Source: CAVYEM01 sp963767635
GTDB taxonomy: Bacteria; Vulcanimicrobiota; Vulcanimicrobiia; Vulcanimicrobiales; Vulcanimicrobiaceae
DNA: 64,000 bases
NCBI GenBank assembly: GCA_963767635.1
Contig: CAVYEM010000001.1
Span: 434,001 to 498,000 of the forward strand
Reading direction: 5' to 3'
In this document: piece after piece, positions 56,763-63,938 of the stretch
Layout of the letters: each line of letters opens with the position of its first letter
Numbering within the stretch: the first letter of the stretch is position 1
Translations under genes and position numbers: made by a program
Notes under the pieces: model-generated
What the model saw: the letters and a program-made list of their open reading frames with translations, nothing else
Databases searched by the model: none
What the model was told of the DNA's origin: nothing

Positions 56763-57426
56763 CGCGCTCTTCGCCGCGATCTATCTGGGCGCGCAAGGAC
56801 TGCTCGCTGCCGGAACCCACACGGACGTGGGCGGCACGCAGCACGGCATCGCGGCCGGCGCGATTCTACAATTCGGAGCCGAAGATAAGCGCATGGCCGT
56901 CCACCTCGAGGGCATTCCGCCAGTTTCGCTTCCGCAAAAGCCGTCCGCGTTTTACGGCGCGGCAACGCCGCAACTCAGCCTGATCAACGGCGCGGTGCGC
57001 TTCGCGCTCGATCCGCAAACGCGCTTATGGGCCGGGATCGGCGAAACGATTATCAATCAGCGTACGCCGCTTCCAAATCTGAGCCAGGTCGTCGCGTCGC
57101 GGCTTGCGGGTGTGCGCTACGAATTGACGTATCGCGCGCCGATCGGCACGTCACGTTTTGTCGAGATCGTTTTTGGCGCGGCGCCCCATTTGACAGGGGC
57201 GGATCGGTACACGTACAGCATTCCGCATCCCGAAGTGGACGAAGCAGAAATTGCCGCGGAAGAAGACGCGATGGCCGCGATCGGTTTTGCTCATTCAAAC
57301 TCCGAGCTGCTCGTCGGCCTGCGCAGCATCAATTTTTCGTCGAGGTATGCGCTCACGGGCCTAGCGGGCGACCGAAACAACGGCGCCGGCATCATCGTCG
57401 AGTGGCGGCGCTTTATCCGCAAGTAA
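56746..57426 (+). CDS. Hypothetical exported, beta-rich protein (possible small outer-membrane barrel)
   Basis: 226 residues. An N-terminal hydrophobic stretch (VSALFAAIYLGAQGLLAAG) is followed by alternating strands (AVHLEGIPPVSLP; RFALDPQTRLWAGIGETIIN; VRYELTYRAPIGTSRFVEIV) and a terminal GAGIIVEWRRFIRK, which lacks the usual terminal aromatic of a barrel. No domain is recognised. It is coupled to the lipoprotein gene, so the two may act together at the outer membrane. Confidence 0.6.
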   Translation: MPLSVSALFAAIYLGAQGLLAAGTHTDVGGTQHGIAAGAILQFGAEDKRMAVHLEGIPPVSLPQKPSAFYGAATPQLSLINGAVRFALDPQTRLWAGIGETIINQRTPLPNLSQVVASRLAGVRYELTYRAPIGTSRFVEIVFGAAPHLTGADRYTYSIPHPEVDEAEIAAEEDAMAAIGFAHSNSELLVGLRSINFSSRYALTGLAGDRNNGAGIIVEWRRFIRK

Positions 57427-57507
57427 TTCACAACTTCCGCGGCTTATCCACCGCGATTCTACAGGGACTCACAACGAGCGGTTCGCCAAAGCCATGCGCG
57501 TGAGCAA

Positions 57508-57663
57508 GTGGGGCGCATTGTCGTGGGAATCGTAGTTTTTCGATCGCTTCGCGCGGCGCTCGACGCAGGGTATCACATCTACGGCCGGACCGAAGAGGGT
57601 TATCTCGCGCGGATGCGCACCGATCGCGGCTGGGCGCTCGCGCTGGTCGTCATTTCAACGTAA
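57508..57663 (+). CDS. Possible small ORF (51 residues)
   Basis: A GTG start gives a short hydrophobic N-terminus (RIVVGIVVFRSLRAALDAGY) and then HIYGRTEEGYLARMRTDRGW, ending ALALVVIST. Composition looks protein-like and it fills the gap after the exported-protein gene. It has no recognised relative and no clear ribosome-binding site. It overlaps the end of the convergent alkyltransferase-like gene by 14 bases. Confidence 0.35.
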   Translation: MGRIVVGIVVFRSLRAALDAGYHIYGRTEEGYLARMRTDRGWALALVVIST

Positions 57664-58129
57664 TTCCTTCGAACTGCAGCAAGCGGCGCCGCAGCGATCG
57701 CGGGCCGGCGCCGCGCACCGTACCGTCCGCGCCGACGACGCGATGCGCCGGAATGAACAGATCGAGCGGCGAGCGCGCCATCGCGGCCGCCACGCCTCGT
57801 GCCGCCCGCGGAGCGCGGATCGCGCGCGCCACATCGCTGTAGGAAATGATCTCGCCGGCCTCCATTTGCGCGACCAGCGTCCACACCGCCGTTTGAAACG
57901 GCGTTCCATCCAAGCGCAGCGGCAGATCGAAGCGGCGCAGGCGCTTACGAAAATATGCGCGCGCTTGCAGCGCCGCTTCGCGCAGCAGCGGGTGATGAGT
58001 GCTGTGCGGCGCCGCTTTGCCGATGCCGACGAAACGGCTGGCGACGATGTGCCGGTCATCGGCTCGAATGTCAAGCGCCACGCCAAGCGGCGTTGCGACC
58101 AGGACCGAGGGCGGGTACAAGGCGGGCAT
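57650..58129 (-). CDS. Alkyltransferase-like protein lacking the active-site Cys (Ogt/ATL family)
   Basis: 159 residues. The DNA-binding alkylguanine-DNA alkyltransferase fold is complete: GTPFQTAVWTLVAQMEAGEI, the SYSDVARAI recognition helix, RAARGVAAAMARSPLDLF, then IPAHRVVGADGTVRG. The catalytic PCHR motif reads PAHR, with Ala128 in place of the methyl-accepting Cys. Alkyltransferase-like proteins (Trp or Ala at this site, for example Atl1, YbaZ, Thermus TTHA1564) flag O6-alkylguanine for nucleotide excision repair instead of removing the alkyl group. The ATG at 58129 overlaps head-to-head with the ATG of the small plus-strand gene. Confidence 0.88.
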   Translation of the reverse strand: MPALYPPSVLVATPLGVALDIRADDRHIVASRFVGIGKAAPHSTHHPLLREAALQARAYFRKRLRRFDLPLRLDGTPFQTAVWTLVAQMEAGEIISYSDVARAIRAPRAARGVAAAMARSPLDLFIPAHRVVGADGTVRGAGPRSLRRRLLQFEGITLK

Positions 58130-58289
58130 GGAACGGGATGACAAGAACGTGCAAGCTCCAAAGCCGTCGGAAAAAGCGGAAATCAAAGAAGACGCGCGCG
58201 AGGCCCGCGAGGGCGATAAGCAACTCGACGATTACGACAAGGCCGTGGCGGATTCGTTTCCGGCAAGCGATCCCCCGACGCAGCCGTAA
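58128..58289 (+). CDS. Small acidic protein with SFPASDPP tail
   Basis: 53 residues, highly charged (EKAEIKEDAREAREGDKQLD) and ending AVADSFPASDPPTQP. The SFPASDPP tail recurs in many small bacterial proteins of unknown function, which supports a real gene despite its size. The ATG at 58128 overlaps the divergent ATL start by two bases, so the two share a promoter region reaching into each other's coding sequence. Confidence 0.65.
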   Translation: MERDDKNVQAPKPSEKAEIKEDAREAREGDKQLDDYDKAVADSFPASDPPTQP

Positions 58290-58356
58290 CAGTTCGCGTT
58301 ACCGGAAAGCGTTGCGCTGTGATTTGGCACATACCGACAGTCGGGCCGAATCTTTC

Positions 58357-58515
58357 ATGATAGGGTTCCGGAAGTCGAAATTGCGCTACACCTGGCGCGC
58401 ATTTCGCCAGGATGCTCACGCAATGCTCGCAGATATTCTACGCGGCTTGATCGAGGCGATCACCGATGCGGAAGATATCGCGCACACGGTCAAACGTGGC
58501 GCGTTTCGGTTTTAG
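58357..58515 (+). CDS. Small hypothetical basic protein
   Basis: 52 residues (MIGFRKSKLRYTWRAFRQDA … ILRGLIEAITDAEDIAHTVK). It is basic at the N-terminus and helical, without recognised family. No clear ribosome-binding site was seen. The encoded sequence is protein-like and fills an otherwise empty gap before vapC, so it is listed with low confidence. Confidence 0.4.
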   Translation: MIGFRKSKLRYTWRAFRQDAHAMLADILRGLIEAITDAEDIAHTVKRGAFRF

Positions 58516-58550
58516 AACGCAACCGGACCTGTTTTCCTGAACGAGGCTCC

Positions 58551-58967
58551 TCAGCGGAACGGGTTGACGATGACGAGTCCTTCAACTTCGCGGCCGTGTG
58601 CCATGTCTTCGGAATACAGTTCGCGGCAGCCGAGTGCGCGTGCGGCAGCTATGATGGCGCTATCCCAGTAGGAAAAATGGTGTGCGGCTTTGATCTCAAA
58701 CGCTCCGGCGAGGATGGAGAGCGTCGTTTCCTGTACCGGGAAGCGTGTCCACGTTTTGATCAGATCGACGACGATTTCGTGCGGCAACGGATGCGCCCGC
58801 GTTGACCGGGTTGCCTGTACGTAAAACTCTTGCAGAACCTGGACGGACAACGCGCAATCGTTTCTATCTAAGAGTGCGACGGCTCTTTCACGCTTTAGCG
58901 ACTCGTCGGGATCGTCGCTGATCGAGTACAGTAGTACATTGGTGTCGAGGAAGAGCAGCGTGCTCAC
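58551..58967 (-). CDS. vapC: VapC-like PIN-domain toxin
   Basis: 138 residues. The PIN ribonuclease acidic residues are in place: LFLDTNVLLYSISDD (first Asp), VLQEFYVQATR (Glu) and HFSYWDSAIIAAARALGC (Asp), with a late acidic LYSEDMAHG. VapC toxins cleave tRNA or rRNA. The GTG start overlaps the antitoxin stop (GTGA), the normal arrangement of a vapBC pair. Confidence 0.9.
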   Translation of the reverse strand: MSTLLFLDTNVLLYSISDDPDESLKRERAVALLDRNDCALSVQVLQEFYVQATRSTRAHPLPHEIVVDLIKTWTRFPVQETTLSILAGAFEIKAAHHFSYWDSAIIAAARALGCRELYSEDMAHGREVEGLVIVNPFR

Positions 58968-59200
58968 AAGCCGCGAGCGTGCACGTCTTCCCGGGGCAGC
59001 CGTTCGGAGGCTCGAAAGTCGGTGATGCGCTCGCGCAAAGCGCGCTCTTGCTGCTTTAGCCTCTCTGCTTCGGGCATGCTCGAGCCGAGTTCCAATAGAA
59101 AACGCTTTACGAGATTTGAAACCGACGTATCCCGTTCGGCCGCTATCATACGAGCACGCCGGTAGGTGGCCTCGTCTAGTGAAACGGTGATATTCTTCAC
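58964..59200 (-). CDS. vapB: VapB-like ribbon-helix-helix antitoxin
   Basis: 78 residues. ITVSLDEATYRRARMIAAER then DTSVSNLVKRFLLELG is a standard ribbon-helix-helix DNA-binding domain (one strand, two helices). An acidic/basic tail, EAERLKQQERALRERITDFR, would wrap the toxin. It starts at GTG 59200; the longer open frame upstream has no support. It lies upstream of and overlaps vapC, and probably represses its own promoter. Confidence 0.85.
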   Translation of the reverse strand: MKNITVSLDEATYRRARMIAAERDTSVSNLVKRFLLELGSSMPEAERLKQQERALRERITDFRASERLPREDVHARGL

Positions 59201-59546
59201 GCTTTCACAATAACAGGATTGGAGTTCCCTGTCGAGTGTGCGCCTGTGGGTAGGGTCGAAAATGGCGTCGCCCGTCGGACCCCAAAGCCAACCGGTTGCC
59301 GTCCTGCTGGGCTGACCAAGGCGCAGATCACATCCTCGGGCTCGATGGAAGAAAGGCGCCGTTCTTCGGGCGCGTGCGACAGGCTTGCAAAGGCACTTTT
59401 GCCGGCGTGGACGTCGGACTACGCGCACGGCGACGAAAATACCGCTCCAGAGACGACCGGCCGGCGAGTCGCAACCGGCAATCGCCATGCACGGGTCGCT
59501 CGCCTAGGGCGATGGCAAAATCCTGGTAGAATAAGGGGTTCGGCGC
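59201..59546 (+). other. Intergenic region without a recognisable gene
   Basis: Some 345 bases between vapB and the truncated tRNA-Ser. Reading both strands gives only short frames without protein-like composition. The vapBC promoter must lie near 59201-59260. The last ~40 bases (GCGATGGCAAAATCC … AATAAGG) resemble the sequence in front of the intact tRNA-Ser at 63690-63735 and probably are the original tRNA promoter. Confidence 0.5.
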
Positions 59547-59585
59547 GGAGAGATGGCAGAGCGGTTGAATGCGGCGGTCTTGAAA
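59547..59585 (+). pseudogene. Truncated tRNA-Ser (5' 39 bases), probable left attachment site
   Basis: Thirty-nine bases identical to the 5' part of the intact tRNA-Ser at 63739-63777, from the acceptor strand (GGAGAGATGGCAGAGCGG) to the anticodon loop (CTTGAAA). The match ends abruptly there. This is the signature of integration at a tRNA anticodon loop, with one half of the target left behind. Confidence 0.8.
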
Positions 59586-60008
59586 CCAACGAATGCCGTT
59601 TCGATGCGTCCCGATAAGGCCCGGTTTGAGCACAAAAAGTGCCCGAATCGGTACCTCTCGGGACTAGCCGTGACGTATTCCGTTCCCAAACCGTTCCCAA
59701 ATCCAAGACTTGGGAACATGACTTATCCGGGTCAAAATACCGACGATAAAAACCCTCCCGCATTAGACCGCCGCAGGCCTACATGTAGGCACTAAGAGGC
59801 AGCCGGTGTCCGGTAAGTCGTCATGGATGAGGGAGATCGTTTTTCGCGGTTCGACCTAACGTATGTAGAGCACGCATGCACTTCGTGCGACTTCATGTTT
59901 CCTGAAGCGAGACGCGTAGAGCGAAAGGCACATCGGCGAATCGAATGTTGTCACGTCTCAGCCAACACTTTGACTTCAATGTTGCGCTCTGATAAAATGG
60001 TCTAACGT

Positions 60009-60222
60009 ATGGAGTGGTTGCATGTCGCCTGCGATGTAAGTACGGCCGTTGGGACGATCTCTCTGGTGGCATTTGCGCTCCAGGAGCGGTCAAGCGCCTC
60101 TCAAAAAAAAGTGGTTTTCCGATAATCCTAAAACCCTACAGCGCAACATATTGCAACGTAATGCGCCGAACGCGCTTCGCATGCGGGCGAACCTGCTTGC
60201 AGCAGCCATTAAGAGGGGCTGA
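60009..60222 (+). pseudogene. Small island gene broken at an A8 run
   Basis: From ATG 60009 the frame reads MEWLHVACDVSTAVGTISLV then AFALQERSSASQKK. Removing one A from the A8 run at 60103-60110 continues it as KWFSDNPKTLQRNILQRNA and ends …LLAAAIKRG at 60222, a coherent ~70-residue protein. As written it stops at VVFR. No family is recognised; the N-terminal half is hydrophobic. The break may be a consensus error. Confidence 0.45.
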
Positions 60223-60559
60223 AAATTCGATTCCGCGTTCTACCCGTTCTTGGTAATCATCCATTTAGCCAAACTTCCTTGAACGGAGCCTTCGACCTTG
60301 CCGAACGCCTCCGTTTCAAGATTTCAGATCGCGCCGCTTGTTTTTTGGCAAACTCCCGAAGAGTTCGTCTTGAGCAGCGTTCACTGTGTACAGCGCACAC
60401 AGCCGCCCCTAGAATGCCCCGTCTTGCACGATAGCCGACGCGACGTAAACCGTGACTTTCTCGCGTTTCACCGACTCTCTTGAGTGCGTTTCACCCGCCG
60501 AACGAGGGTGAACACTCAACTTTGTGACTCCGCTTTGGGAGTGTAGCGGGGGGAGTCTC
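60223..60559 (+). other. Island stretch without a recognisable gene
   Basis: Roughly 340 bases between the broken small gene and the end of the Schlafen-type gene. Only short frames without protein-like composition are seen on either strand. A GTTTCACCCGCCGAACGAGG stretch and several short inverted repeats near 60490-60550 may hold a terminator for the minus-strand operon, but none has a clear U-tract. Confidence 0.4.
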
Positions 60560-61771
60560 TCACCAGTTCCGGCCGACGTACTTGCCCTCTTTGTACGAGT
60601 AAGCATAGTCATACGCCGAGGCGCGCCAAAACTGCTGAACCAACGGCTCCAAAGCATCCTCGGCGCTCATTGTGTTCATGTCCTCAATCACTACAGGATT
60701 GAAGTACGCCGGGTTACGTCTAATGGCCGTGCTGTGCTTCACGAAGTCCAGAGTGCGCGTGTTCGCCTGCGGCTTTATCGTAAGGTCTCCCACACCAAGC
60801 GCAGTCGCATGAATAACGACGCGGCCTTCGACACCGAGGACTGAAAATATCCGAGCCGCAAAATCGTACTGCCTAAAGAGCGTCTGTTCGAGGCTCTCGT
60901 GGTAGATAGCCGGTTCGTTTGTGCTGATTCGGAACACTGCGGCGTCTGTGAACTCCACTGCTCCGTCGTAGAATGTTTGGATGTAGAACTGCAAGGCGTC
61001 GTCGCCCCGGCCGTTCATGATAACGTAGCCGTCGATGTTTGGACGGTATGACAGTCCTAGCGTGGCATACGTTGGACCGCCATTTGCTACCACAGGTTGT
61101 CGATACCTCGGGTCCGTTAGTAGCGCGGCGTTGACCGAGCCGATGCGGCCAAAAGTTTGCTCGGGGAAATAATGGACGACAAGTTTGCGTTCGTAGTCTA
61201 CGGGGCTAGGCAGTTCTTCGGGACGGTGGCGAATCTGCTCCACGCGCAATCGTCTAAAGCCATTCATGCGTTCCGGCAGCGAGGCTTGCCGCAAAATCTT
61301 GTCTCGCAATTCGTCCACCTCAATAAAATAGGCTCCTACGGTGTTTCTCCCGTAGAACTTGTAAGACTGAGCGGCGGTAACTTGGTGCGGGCCGATATGG
61401 CTCGCCTGAGTCCGCACCACGAGAACGCTCTTACCCGGCTCAACTTCGATGGCTAGCATATCAACGAACGGGACACGCGGCGTGACGCCGTTGTCTAGTA
61501 TTTGGTGCAGTTTGTTCTTCGCGTCGTCTATGGCCTTATTGTCCAGCGGGAACAACTTCGAAGCGATTGCCTTGTTTGCGGCCATGCCGTAGATAATGTC
61601 TCCGCCTTCGGTGTTCGCGAATGCGGTTACGTCTTTGAGGAACTCCGCCTTCTGCTCGTCATCCTTGCCGGGAAGTTCCTGTTTGTATTCGATATGCTTG
61701 TCTTCGTGCCGCGTTCCAATAAGCGCGTTCAACGTGTCGGCGGTAATCTCGTCTAGCAGTGCGCGCTCCAC
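60560..61771 (-). CDS. Schlafen AlbA_2 domain protein
   Basis: 403 residues with a GTG start. The N-terminal ~170 residues match the Schlafen AlbA_2 (DUF4062-unrelated, formerly AAA_4) putative nucleic-acid-binding domain: DKHIEYKQELPG, LKDVTAFANTEGGDIIYGMA, and VLVVRTQASHIGPHQVTAAQ then YKFYGRNTVGAY. The rest has no recognised domain. Bacterial AlbA_2 proteins are frequent in mobile elements and in some anti-phage systems, acting as regulators or nucleases. It is the last gene of a four-gene minus-strand operon in the island. Confidence 0.85.
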   Translation of the reverse strand: MERALLDEITADTLNALIGTRHEDKHIEYKQELPGKDDEQKAEFLKDVTAFANTEGGDIIYGMAANKAIASKLFPLDNKAIDDAKNKLHQILDNGVTPRVPFVDMLAIEVEPGKSVLVVRTQASHIGPHQVTAAQSYKFYGRNTVGAYFIEVDELRDKILRQASLPERMNGFRRLRVEQIRHRPEELPSPVDYERKLVVHYFPEQTFGRIGSVNAALLTDPRYRQPVVANGGPTYATLGLSYRPNIDGYVIMNGRGDDALQFYIQTFYDGAVEFTDAAVFRISTNEPAIYHESLEQTLFRQYDFAARIFSVLGVEGRVVIHATALGVGDLTIKPQANTRTLDFVKHSTAIRRNPAYFNPVVIEDMNTMSAEDALEPLVQQFWRASAYDYAYSYKEGKYVGRNW

Positions 61772-61773
61772 CT

Positions 61774-62013
61774 TTACGGCTTCGGCAGATTAGATTGCAG
61801 TTGGTGGACTTGGCGGTCGCATTTATCGCACAATCCGATGCTTCGGGGTAAGTGCCGGGCCTGGTTCGTGTAGCGATACCACGCATGGAATACGTCGCCA
61901 GTCTTCGGCCTCGCTCCGCATCGGCGACACGTCTCTTTTTCGCGCTCGTCCGCGTAGCCGAGAGTTCCGTGATAGTAGTTTAGGACAATGTCCGCTTCAG
62001 TCAACTTTGCCAC
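61774..62013 (-). CDS. Small Zn-ribbon-like protein
   Basis: 79 residues with a GTG start. Two Cys pairs, CRRCGA and CDKCD, separated by ~28 residues, probably bind one Zn2+. A Trp/Tyr-rich segment between them (FHAWYRYTNQARHL) may contact a partner. It is two bases upstream of the Schlafen-type gene and likely translated with it. No family name can be assigned. Confidence 0.7.
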   Translation of the reverse strand: MAKLTEADIVLNYYHGTLGYADEREKETCRRCGARPKTGDVFHAWYRYTNQARHLPRSIGLCDKCDRQVHQLQSNLPKP

Positions 62014-62028
62014 GTCTAGAGCCCGCGT

Positions 62029-62778
62029 TCACTTGTAGCCGTGCTGTTTCAAAAGAGCGTCGTACTTGTGCATGACCGGGGTGACTTTGCCTTCGAGATT
62101 CAGCCACCCGGACCAACCCTTTGCCTTTGCAATCGGTCGTATCGAGCCAGCCGTTGCGAGGTAAGCGTCCAGGTGCTTACGAGCGTCCGCGTACCGTTTG
62201 GCATCGTAGTAGACGTAAACACTATCGCCGTTGCCGATTAGCAGAATGTCGAGGTACTTCGAGTGTTCTTCTTGCGACAAGCCCGGTTGCGAACCGTTGC
62301 AGTCTACGGTTCGGCCCCAAATGTGGTCTACGTTCCTGACGAACGACCGTGGTGGTGCGTTCGAACTTCCCATCGTGTCATCGAGCCGCTTCACTTCCTG
62401 GAACTGCGATTCTACGTTAGCGTTCGTGCATGGCAACGTGGTTTCGGAAGCGGCCCACGTCGTTGCACCCGCGAGTCCTAAAATAAGCCCAATGATTACA
62501 AGGCGGAGAGTCCCCATAGCAAGGGTCGTCGGAAATATCCGCACTTTTGACAAAAGCGTAGCGACAAGAGCGACTACTGCGCCGAAAATTACCCCAGCGA
62601 TTGCGTATCCGATAAGTCCGGTGACAAAAGTTATTACGCCGTCTGAGGCATTACCACGCAGAGCGAACTTGACGAACCGTCCTGCGTGAAAGCCCGCTCC
62701 AAGACAGAGTATCCACACGAACCAACGAAGCCAATTCGCCAAGAATGGTTGCACGAAGTTTGTAGTCGCGTTTTGCAT
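62029..62778 (-). CDS. Island membrane protein of unknown function
   Basis: 249 residues. Three or four transmembrane segments occupy residues ~15-110 (WLRWFVWILCLGAGFHAGRF; GVITFVTGLIGYAIAGVIFG; LAMGTLRLVIIGLILGLAGA). A soluble C-terminal domain of ~135 residues with four-helix-like character follows (YVYYDAKRYADARKHLDAYL). No enzymatic motif is visible. It is upstream of the Zn-ribbon and Schlafen-type genes in the same operon, and could be their membrane-associated partner. Confidence 0.7.
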   Translation of the reverse strand: MQNATTNFVQPFLANWLRWFVWILCLGAGFHAGRFVKFALRGNASDGVITFVTGLIGYAIAGVIFGAVVALVATLLSKVRIFPTTLAMGTLRLVIIGLILGLAGATTWAASETTLPCTNANVESQFQEVKRLDDTMGSSNAPPRSFVRNVDHIWGRTVDCNGSQPGLSQEEHSKYLDILLIGNGDSVYVYYDAKRYADARKHLDAYLATAGSIRPIAKAKGWSGWLNLEGKVTPVMHKYDALLKQHGYK

Positions 62779-62780
62779 GG

Positions 62781-62972
62781 CTACATACTAAAAGCAACGA
62801 GCATTGAATCCGCCTTAACGAGTCGGGTTCCGGCGTCAATTATGTGTGAGAGGCGCATGAACAGGAAGTAGACGGCGAACACCATCCAAGCCATCCATGC
62901 CGCAACACCCTCGTCAATCGAATCCAAGCAAAACCGAAACGAGCCCGCGACGGTTAGGAAGTGATTGAACAA
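62781..62972 (-). CDS. Small membrane protein, first gene of the island operon (start uncertain)
   Basis: At least 63 residues (AAWMAWMVFAVYFLFMRLSH is one membrane segment), ending …DSMLVAFSM two bases before the next ATG. The first usable start in frame is a TTG at 62972. The open frame continues upstream to 63146 with a second hydrophobic segment (WLAGIVAGLITFCTVCLPRF) and protein-like composition but no standard start. The true gene may be about 120 residues with a frame break near its 5' end. Confidence 0.5.
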   Translation of the reverse strand: MFNHFLTVAGSFRFCLDSIDEGVAAWMAWMVFAVYFLFMRLSHIIDAGTRLVKADSMLVAFSM

Positions 62973-63738
62973 ATGGTTTATCGCAACCCACCGCAGGTGA
63001 GTTTGAACCGCGCGTTTGTCCGTTTGTCGTGGCGATTCGCTTTGGCTTTTTTCAAAGCGCGGTAAACAAACGGTGCAAAAGGTTATTAGCCCGGCGACTA
63101 TGCCCGCGAGCCAATTCCGAAATAGCGAGAACGATGATAAGGCCGATTACTGAGATGTCTCGCCTCCACTGACTTCACCCGCAACGCCGCGCTATGGCGG
63201 GAGAGCCGTCCGTTAGACCGGGCCCTCTACCGTTGTCGCGCATGCAGTCGTCCCGCATGCCGGGTGTGAGCGACAATAGACCGCTTCCCTAGGGTGCGCC
63301 GTACTGCCTGCCCTAGTTGAGTCGCACGAGCCACGCGGAATTCAACTGCGAAGTCAAATGCGCCAACCGGGTCCCGTCTAGCGGCGCTTCGAGCGAGTCA
63401 AATACCACACGGTGTTAACACCGGGAATGATCTGCGTTCTGAACATCCCCTCGCAGATCAGATCAGCGAATCACTCCGCTAACGCTTGTCACCGATGCTG
63501 CACGTTGAGATCGCCACTGACAGGACGGCATCAGCGGTCCAGCAGGGGAGTACAGATTCCGTTGAATTTGGGACGATGTCCGACTTCCGCACGGTGTATC
63601 TTCCGCCTGGCCCGCTCCCTCCTTGGCGCGCAGGGTTAGGCGAAACACGTTCCCAAATGTTCCCAAATCGCCCCTGGCGCCGAATCCCTGCCAGGGGCGA
63701 TGGTGAAAAACCCTTGTAAAATAAGAGTTTCGGGACGC
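62973..63738. other. Right part of the island without an assignable gene
   Basis: Apart from the possible upstream extension to 63146 of the small membrane protein, no gene can be supported. A perfect 14-bp palindrome, CGGTGTTAACACCG, lies at about 63407-63420. The tandem GTTCCCAAAT repeats are near 63650. The final ~45 bases before the tRNA (GCGATGGTGAAAAACCC … AAAATAAGAG) match the region before the truncated tRNA and likely contain its promoter. Confidence 0.45.
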
Positions 63739-63825
63739 GGAGAGATGGCAGAGCGGTTGAATGCGGCGGTCTTGAAAACCGCTGAACGTGATGAGCGTTC
63801 CGTGGGTTCGAATCCCACTCTCTCC
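63739..63825 (+). tRNA. tRNA-Ser (anticodon UGA)
   Basis: 87 bases. Acceptor arms GGAGAGA and TCTCTCC, D-arm GCAGAGCGGTTGAATGC, anticodon arm GCGGT-CTTGAAA-ACCGC with anticodon TGA, a long class II variable arm (GAACGTGATGAGCGTTC), and a T-arm GTGGG-TTCGAAT-CCCAC. No encoded CCA. The first 39 bases are duplicated at 59547-59585. Confidence 0.97.
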
Positions 63826-63938
63826 TTGTTTTGCGCCGCGCGCGCCATGAAGCTTCCGGGGCCTCGCCCGCATAGAACTCCGCGGTTTTTGGCTACGTTA
63901 TATCGGCAGCTACGATTCATTCAGAAGGAGTAATGCAA

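Larger units (their letters stand above)
59586..63738. mobile_element. Putative tRNA-Ser-integrated genomic island (~4.2 kb)
   Basis: This block is bounded by a truncated and an intact tRNA-Ser(UGA). Its genes (a Schlafen AlbA_2 protein, a Zn-ribbon-like protein, two membrane proteins and a broken small gene) differ from the flanks, and the sequence looks less GC-rich. GTTCCCAAA motifs occur in pairs near both ends (about 59684-59703 and 63650-63669), and GTTCCCAA…TTGGGAAC forms an inverted repeat at the left. No integrase gene is seen, so the element is either decayed, mobilised in trans, or the repeat arose by tRNA duplication. Confidence 0.6.

Noticed and set aside
59823..60005. A 60-residue plus-strand frame with a CTSC motif in the island
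   Set aside because: No ribosome-binding site, no recognisable family, and it lies partly in sequence that looks like junction debris.
63411..63719. Two plus-strand frames (75 and 77 residues) before tRNA-Ser
   Set aside because: Composition is not protein-like, and they run into the tRNA promoter region.
59586..63738. A tyrosine or serine integrase for the island
   Set aside because: No frame, even allowing single frame breaks, showed an R..HxxR..Y or Ser-recombinase pattern.
63636..63933. Short frames with RSSRSAVFKTAAFNRSAISP on the minus strand and MAERLNAAVLKTA on the plus strand
   Set aside because: They are translations of tRNA-Ser, a known source of spurious annotations; the same applies to 59504-59763.
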